NCBI RefSeq assembly: GCF_022808985.1
Contig: NZ_JAKZFT010000001.1
Location: forward strand, 186,001-250,000
Source: Geotalea sp. SG265
GTDB lineage: Bacteria > Desulfobacterota > Desulfuromonadia > Geobacterales > Geobacteraceae
Direction of reading: 5' to 3'
Length of the DNA: 64,000 nt
Position numbers and translations under genes: made by a program. Below the pieces are notes generated by a model, which was not told where the DNA came from, searched no databases, and was given only the letters and a program-made list of their open reading frames with translations. Shown here piece by piece: positions 60,121 to 64,000 of this stretch (position 1 is its first letter; each line of letters begins with the position of its first letter).

Positions 60121-60519
60121 ATGGACCTGCGCAAACCATATGCCCTCGGTAAAACCGTTTCCTCCCCATTCGATGCGACGGAAGCGAAAGTACGGCAAGA
60201 GCTGCTCAAGGAAGGGTTCGGCATCTTGACCGAGATCGATGTGACCCAAAAATTCAAGGAGAAGCTGGACCGGGATTTCCGCAGATACGTGATACTGGGG
60301 GCATGCAATCCGGCCATGGCCTGGGAGGCATTTGCCCGTGAGCTGGATATCGGCACGCTTCTTCCATGCAACGTCGTTGTCTACGAAACCGATGACGGCG
60401 GCACCGCTGTCATGGTCATGGACCCGGTGGCAGCCCTGTCCCTGATCGGCAATGCGGAAATAGCAGAGCTGGCCGGAACGGTCAGGGGCAAAATGGAGCG
60501 GATGCTGTCGGCATTGTGA
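60121..60519 (+). CDS. DUF302 domain protein
   Basis: The 132-residue protein is a DUF302 protein: LGKTVSSPFDATEAKVRQEL, FGILTEIDVTQKFKEKL, YVILGACNPAMAWEAFARE, IGTLLPCNVVVYETDDGGTA. No signal peptide is seen, so it is probably cytoplasmic. Function is unknown; the family often occurs beside metal or redox genes. AAGGAG precedes ATG 60121. It ends seven bases before the histidine kinase gene, so it is likely part of the same signalling operon. Confidence 0.88.
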   Translation: MDLRKPYALGKTVSSPFDATEAKVRQELLKEGFGILTEIDVTQKFKEKLDRDFRRYVILGACNPAMAWEAFARELDIGTLLPCNVVVYETDDGGTAVMVMDPVAALSLIGNAEIAELAGTVRGKMERMLSAL

Positions 60520-60526
60520 GAATGGG

Positions 60527-61747
60527 ATGCTGAAAAAAGTGGTTCTCTTTGGCGGTGTGCTTCTGACCACCGCCCTGTGCTGGTTCGCCGTGCGCAATTA
60601 CCGCGACGCCTCGGCCATTGCCGAGGAAAATCTTCGGGGCGTCGCCATCTCCATATCCTCCGCAGTGGAAAATATCGCCTTTCACGACCCCTCACTGGAA
60701 TCTCTGCACGGACTCCACCCCGCCGACCTGGCCTTTCTCGCCTTAACCGACGACAGCGGCATCTACCGTTTTCATTCCAACGGTGACCTGATCGGCAAAC
60801 GGGCCACTGCCGATCAGCGAGCCACGGAGCAGGAGGAGTCGGCCGGTCGCGTCACTCTCGGGACGGGAGAGCGGGCATACCAGTATCTCCACCCCATCCA
60901 TCTGCCGGACAGAACGCTGCATCTGCGCCTTACCCTCCACACCTACCGGGCCGACACCGTCATCCGCAAGGCAACGCTCAATGTGGCCATTCTTTTTGGG
61001 CTGCTGGCGGCAAGTTGGGTCCTCTCCGCCATCATCTACCGTTTCGCCGTCAGGGACAAAAGGCACCAGTTGGAGATGGCCCGCCGGGAGGAGCTGGCCC
61101 GGCTGGGGGAGATGGGAGCCATGCTCGCCCACGAGATCAGGAACCCCCTGGCCGGCATCAAGGGGTTTGCCCAGGTTATCGGTAAAAAACCGGCGGATGA
61201 ACGTAATGCCGCCTTTGCCGCAAAGATCGTCGCCGAAACCCTGCGCCTGGAACATCTCGTTTTCGATCTCCTGTCCTACGCCCGCACGGCTCCGCTTTCT
61301 CCCCTCCCCTTTCAGGCCCGCGAGCTGCTGGAAGGGGGCGTCGCCCTGGTCCGGGAGGAGTCGACAGCTAAGGAAGTGGCGGTTTCCGTGGCATGCCCGG
61401 CAGATCTCCTGCTCATGGGCGACCGGGACCAGTTGGGACAGGTGGTGCTCAACCTGCTGCAGAATGCGCTGCAGGCCGTCGGCCACGGCGGTAATATCCG
61501 GATTACCGCAGAGCGCTCCGAAACAGGAATAACCATCACTGTCACCGATGATGGCGACGGTATGGACAACGAAACGATCACCAGGGTCTTTGAACCGTTC
61601 TTCACCACCAAGGCCAGGGGAACCGGCCTTGGGCTCGCCATTTGCAAAAAGATCATCGAAGCACACGACGGCACCATCGCCATTGCCGTGGTTCCCGGTC
61701 GGGGAACCACGGTAACCCTGACATTTCCAGCCGCCATGGAGGCTTGA
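60527..61747 (+). CDS. Membrane sensor histidine kinase, NtrB/ZraS-like
   Basis: The 406-residue protein has two membrane helices (about 4-22 and 152-172) around a periplasmic sensor of about 130 residues (ISSAVENIAFHDPSLESLHG, DSGIYRFHSNGDLIG). A HisKA domain with phosphorylated His202 (MLAHEIRNPLAG) and a HATPase domain (NLLQNALQAVG, DDGDGMDNE, GTGLGLAICKKI) follow. It directly precedes its response regulator. The layout is like ZraS/HydH kinases that sense periplasmic metals or stress; the signal is unknown. Confidence 0.92.
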   Translation: MLKKVVLFGGVLLTTALCWFAVRNYRDASAIAEENLRGVAISISSAVENIAFHDPSLESLHGLHPADLAFLALTDDSGIYRFHSNGDLIGKRATADQRATEQEESAGRVTLGTGERAYQYLHPIHLPDRTLHLRLTLHTYRADTVIRKATLNVAILFGLLAASWVLSAIIYRFAVRDKRHQLEMARREELARLGEMGAMLAHEIRNPLAGIKGFAQVIGKKPADERNAAFAAKIVAETLRLEHLVFDLLSYARTAPLSPLPFQARELLEGGVALVREESTAKEVAVSVACPADLLLMGDRDQLGQVVLNLLQNALQAVGHGGNIRITAERSETGITITVTDDGDGMDNETITRVFEPFFTTKARGTGLGLAICKKIIEAHDGTIAIAVVPGRGTTVTLTFPAAMEA

Positions 61748-63103
61748 GTGGCAACAAAAGCATGTATTCTGCTCGTCGAGGACGACGAAACGTTCCGCAG
61801 CTTTCTGCAGACCATTCTTGAGGACGAAGGCTATGTGGTGCGCACAGCCGGCGATGGCCGGGAGGGGGAACGGGCCCTTGCCCGTGAAAGTTTCGATCTG
61901 GTCGTTTCCGACCTGAAGATGCCGGCTAAGAGCGGCCTGGAACTCTTTCGGGAGAGCAGGCAGGACCCGGGAGCCCCACCTTTCATCTTTCTTACCGCCT
62001 TCGGCACCGTCGATGAGGCGGTGGCCGCCATGAAGGAAGGAGCAGTCGATTTCCTCACCAAGCCCCTTGCCGCCCCCGAATCGCTCCTCTCCCTTGTTGC
62101 CAGGACCATCGAGAGCCAGACCCGCAACCGGGCCTTCGTCTCCCTCAAGGAAGCGGAAGCTGCAGGGCTTCCCCCCGAGGAACTGGTCTTTGCCGGGCAG
62201 GCCATGGAGACGGTGCGGCAGATGGTTCACGATGTGGCCGCAACCACCGCCAACGTCCTCATCTGCGGCGAAAGCGGCACCGGCAAAGAGTTGATCGCCA
62301 GGACAGTCCATCTCCTCAGCCCCAGAAAAAAGGCCCCCTTTGTCGCCCTGAACTGTGCCGCCATCCCGGAAAATCTCCTGGAAAGTGAACTCTTCGGCCA
62401 TGAAAGGGGAGCCTTCACCGGCGCTCTGCAGGCGCGCCAGGGGAAGTTCGAGCTGGCGGCGGGGGGGACCGTCTTCCTTGATGAAGTGGGGGAAATGCCA
62501 CTGGCGGTTCAGGCAAAACTGCTGCGGGTGATCCAGGAGCGGGTTTTCGAGCGGGTCGGCGGGCGCAGAGAGATCAGGGCCGATGTGCGCATCATCGCCG
62601 CCACCAACCGCGACCTGCAGGAAGAGGTAATGGCCCGGCGCTTCCGGGAAGACCTCTATTACCGGTTAAACGTTTTCCCCTTGCAGTTGCCGCCCCTGCG
62701 GGAGCGGTTCGACGCCCTCCCTGCCCTGGTAAATTTTTTTCTGCAGCGTTTCTGCCACCAGTTGAACAAGAAGCTGCCGCCGGTGGAGCCGGAAGTACTC
62801 AGGGCCATGGGCGCCCACCATTGGCCTGGTAATGTGCGGGAGCTGCAGAACGTTATGGAGCGGGCGGTCATCCTGGCCCGGGAAAAGATCGGCCTGGAGC
62901 ATCTGCCGGAATCGATCATCTCGGCTCCGATGGAGAAACATGGGGGAAGCAAAGAGGTATTGCGTGACGTGGAACGGGACATGATCGTCAAGGCACTGGA
63001 AAGAAATCGCGGCAACCGCAGGCTCACGGCTGACGAACTGGGAATTTCCCGCCGCACCCTGCAGTACCGGCTCAGGGAGTATGGCCTGATCGATGAAGCA
63101 TGA
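61748..63103 (+). CDS. NtrC-family sigma-54 response regulator
   Basis: The 451-residue protein has a receiver domain (acidic triad EDD 11-13, phospho-Asp55, Lys105 in TKP), an AAA+ sigma-54 activation domain (Walker A GESGTGKE from 174, GAFTGA 221-226, [20 protein letters not shown]) and a Fis-type helix-turn-helix ([20 protein letters not shown]). It activates sigma-54 promoters. GTG 61748 follows the kinase stop directly, with GGAGG upstream. The two palindromes at 63107-63146 immediately downstream are plausible binding sites. Confidence 0.94.
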   Translation: MATKACILLVEDDETFRSFLQTILEDEGYVVRTAGDGREGERALARESFDLVVSDLKMPAKSGLELFRESRQDPGAPPFIFLTAFGTVDEAVAAMKEGAVDFLTKPLAAPESLLSLVARTIESQTRNRAFVSLKEAEAAGLPPEELVFAGQAMETVRQMVHDVAATTANVLICGESGTGKELIARTVHLLSPRKKAPFVALNCAAIPENLLESELFGHERGAFTGALQARQGKFELAAGGTVFLDEVGEMPLAVQAKLLRVIQERVFERVGGRREIRADVRIIAATNRDLQEEVMARRFREDLYYRLNVFPLQLPPLRERFDALPALVNFFLQRFCHQLNKKLPPVEPEVLRAMGAHHWPGNVRELQNVMERAVILAREKIGLEHLPESIISAPMEKHGGSKEVLRDVERDMIVKALERNRGNRRLTADELGISRRTLQYRLREYGLIDEA

Positions 63104-63106
63104 AAG

Positions 63107-63146
63107 TGGTGCAAAGCTTTCACCATTGGTGCAAATTTTTGCACCA
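63107..63146. promoter_or_regulatory. Tandem palindromic upstream activator sites
   Basis: TGGTGCAAAGCTTTCACCA (63107-63125) is a near-palindrome. TGGTGCAAATTTTTGCACCA (63127-63146) is a perfect 9-base inverted repeat with a two-base spacer. They share the half-site TGGTGCAAA, are one base apart, and lie about 65-100 bases upstream of the predicted sigma-54 promoter, the usual position for an enhancer-binding protein. Confidence 0.65.
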
Positions 63147-63208
63147 GTCCACAGACTTGGCGGGTCTCGTTCGTATCGTAACTCCGCCATGTTACAGAAA
63201 ATTTACTC

Positions 63209-63226
63209 CCGGCACGGTTCATGGAA
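63209..63226 (+). promoter_or_regulatory. Predicted sigma-54 promoter
   Basis: CCGGCACG (63209-63216), four bases, then ATGGA (63221-63225) resembles the -24/-12 pattern TGGCACG-N4-TTGCA. The GG at 63211-63212 is conserved; the -12 GC is GG (63223-63224). It lies downstream of the tandem palindromes and 37 bases before the small exported protein's ATG. Confidence 0.4.
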
Positions 63227-63262
63227 TACCCTCCTGCAGCATATTCCCAAAAAGGAGGAATC

Positions 63263-63553
63263 ATGAAAAAGACAGCAATCAGTATGGTCATGGCCATTGC
63301 CGTCGTTGCCGCTGCTTTCCCCGCCCTTGCGGCCATAGGAAACGGGCCGCATGGTAAAGGCGCCGGCCCTTATGCCGGCGGCCAGAACCGGGCTGCCGTC
63401 ACAAAGCCCACCTGTGACGGCACCGGCCCGAAGGGACTGGGAGCAGGAAATCAGCGTCCTATGGACGGCCGCGGCAAACAGTACCAGGGGAGCACCGCCC
63501 AAACTCCGCAACCCCAGACCGACCAAACGGCTCCACCGGCTATTGAGAGGTAA
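63263..63553 (+). CDS. Small exported Gly-rich protein
   Basis: The 96-residue protein has a signal peptide (MKKTAISMVMAIAVVAAAFP to ALA) and then a Gly/Pro/Gln-rich chain (NGPHGKGAGPYAGGQNRAAV, PTCDGTGPKGLGAGNQRPMD) with one Cys. AAGGAGGAATC precedes ATG 63263; a frame starting at 63221 lies in the promoter region and is not used. It is the likely first target of the neighbouring two-component system. By analogy with ZraP it might bind a metal in the periplasm, but no such motif is clear. Confidence 0.7.
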   Translation: MKKTAISMVMAIAVVAAAFPALAAIGNGPHGKGAGPYAGGQNRAAVTKPTCDGTGPKGLGAGNQRPMDGRGKQYQGSTAQTPQPQTDQTAPPAIER

Positions 63554-63561
63554 ACACCCCC

Positions 63562-64000
63562 ATGCGCCGCTCTGCCCTCATCATCATTGCCGTAACCATC
63601 CTCTGCTCGGTATCGACCGGAACAGCCCGGGCAGGTTTCGGCTTCGGCAGCGGCTCAACCAGGAGCGGACTGGATCTGAACGGCGGCTATGACGTGAATA
63701 CCGTCACCACCATCAGCGGCACGGTCATCGCGGCGCCCCGGAGTACCGAGGAGAAGCAGGTTACCCTGCAGGTCAAAAGCGGCAGCGAGACCATCACCGT
63801 CTGCGTCGGCCCCCCCTCATTCTGGGAAGCTAGGGGGATAACGCTCAACGTCAACGACCAGGTAACCGCCAAGGGTTCCCTGGCCCAGGGGCAAGATGGG
63901 AAGAGCTATCTCATGGCCCAGAGACTTACCGTCAAGGCCAGCGGCGCCCAGGTGGAACTCCGGGACGAACGAGGGGTGGGGCTTTGGTCTGGACGGGGGA
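63562..64000 (+). CDS. Exported beta-rich (OB-fold-like) protein, 3' end missing
   Basis: The gene runs off the right edge after about 146 residues. It has a signal peptide (SALIIIAVTILCSVSTGTAR-AG), a Gly-rich stretch (FGFGSGSTRSGLDLNGGYDV) and a beta-rich domain (VTTISGTVIAAPRSTEEKQV, ITLNVNDQVTAKGSLAQGQD) that recalls small OB-fold exported proteins. The ATG lies eight bases after the preceding stop, with GAGAGGTAA upstream. It is probably co-transcribed with the small Gly-rich protein. Function unknown. Confidence 0.65.
   Translation, partial: MRRSALIIIAVTILCSVSTGTARAGFGFGSGSTRSGLDLNGGYDVNTVTTISGTVIAAPRSTEEKQVTLQVKSGSETITVCVGPPSFWEARGITLNVNDQVTAKGSLAQGQDGKSYLMAQRLTVKASGAQVELRDERGVGLWSGRG

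Noticed and set aside
63221-63262. An earlier start (ATG 63221) for the small exported protein
   Set aside because: It would place coding sequence over the sigma-54 -12 region and disrupt the signal peptide; ATG 63263 has a strong ribosome site.
1-64000. tRNA, rRNA, riboswitch, CRISPR or prophage features
   Set aside because: I looked for cloverleaf, repeat-spacer and phage signatures by eye and saw none; automated searches were not possible.

Overview
This 64 kb window is GC-rich chromosomal DNA that most resembles a Geobacter/Geotalea-type member of the Desulfuromonadota. The organism is an inference, based on futalosine-route menaquinone genes, a gspC-N secretion operon, several heme- and Fe-S-rich respiratory genes, many PAS/GGDEF/sigma-54 signalling proteins, and short palindromic repeats between genes. 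No rRNA, tRNA, CRISPR array or prophage was seen. Most genes sit in tight operons with 4-base ATGA or GTGA stop/start overlaps.

Layout. Bases 1-11 kb: a partial yjbQ, then hsp20-lon-thiL (minus strand), a large exported TPR protein, rlpA, a membrane PAS protein without an output domain, and mqnB-mqnD. Bases 11-22.7 kb: a complete type II secretion operon gspCDEFGHIJKLMN (plus strand). It ends in a strong terminator and contains two different repeat elements that bracket gspG. Bases 22.7-28.5 kb (minus strand): a CHASE2 nucleotide cyclase, an SH3-like protein, a lipoprotein M48 protease and a membrane M48 protease in one operon, then a periplasmic OB-fold-like protein. Bases 28.7-34.8 kb (plus strand): a SafE-like membrane protein and a CcoI-type copper ATPase, then a phytoene-dehydrogenase-like oxidoreductase, a CPA1 antiporter and a HAD phosphatase. 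Bases 34.8-37.7 kb (minus strand): a thioesterase, bioA and a REP-type transposase (RAYT) framed by 26-base inverted repeats.

Bases 37.7-48.1 kb (minus strand) hold a respiratory operon that joins an alternative complex III (ActB, an ActC-ActD fusion, ActF, ActA) to a cbb3-type oxidase (CcoN, a CcoO/CcoP-like diheme protein, a CcoS-like protein, two small membrane proteins, a cytochrome c). This is a plausible quinol-to-oxygen chain, and the SafE/CcoI pair upstream could supply its copper. Bases 48.2-55.6 kb (plus strand) are a catabolic-looking operon: a pyruvate-oxidase-like TPP enzyme, an enolase-superfamily enzyme, a YdiJ-like FAD/Fe-S dehydrogenase, a DUF2231 protein and an SDR. Bases 55.7-64 kb carry a small membrane protein, an orphan sensory-rhodopsin-transducer-family protein, a phosphate-binding-like protein overlapping a GGDEF-EAL enzyme, a DUF302 gene with a histidine kinase and NtrC-type regulator, and a putative sigma-54 target. 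That target, preceded by two tandem palindromes, starts with two small exported proteins, the second cut by the window end.

The features most worth a second look are the ACIII-cbb3 operon with its fusions and inserted repeats, the two-component/tandem-palindrome system at 60-64 kb, the cyclase-protease operon at 23-27.6 kb, the TPP/enolase/FAD-FeS operon, and the paired 171/172-base palindromic repeats with a compensatory base-pair change.
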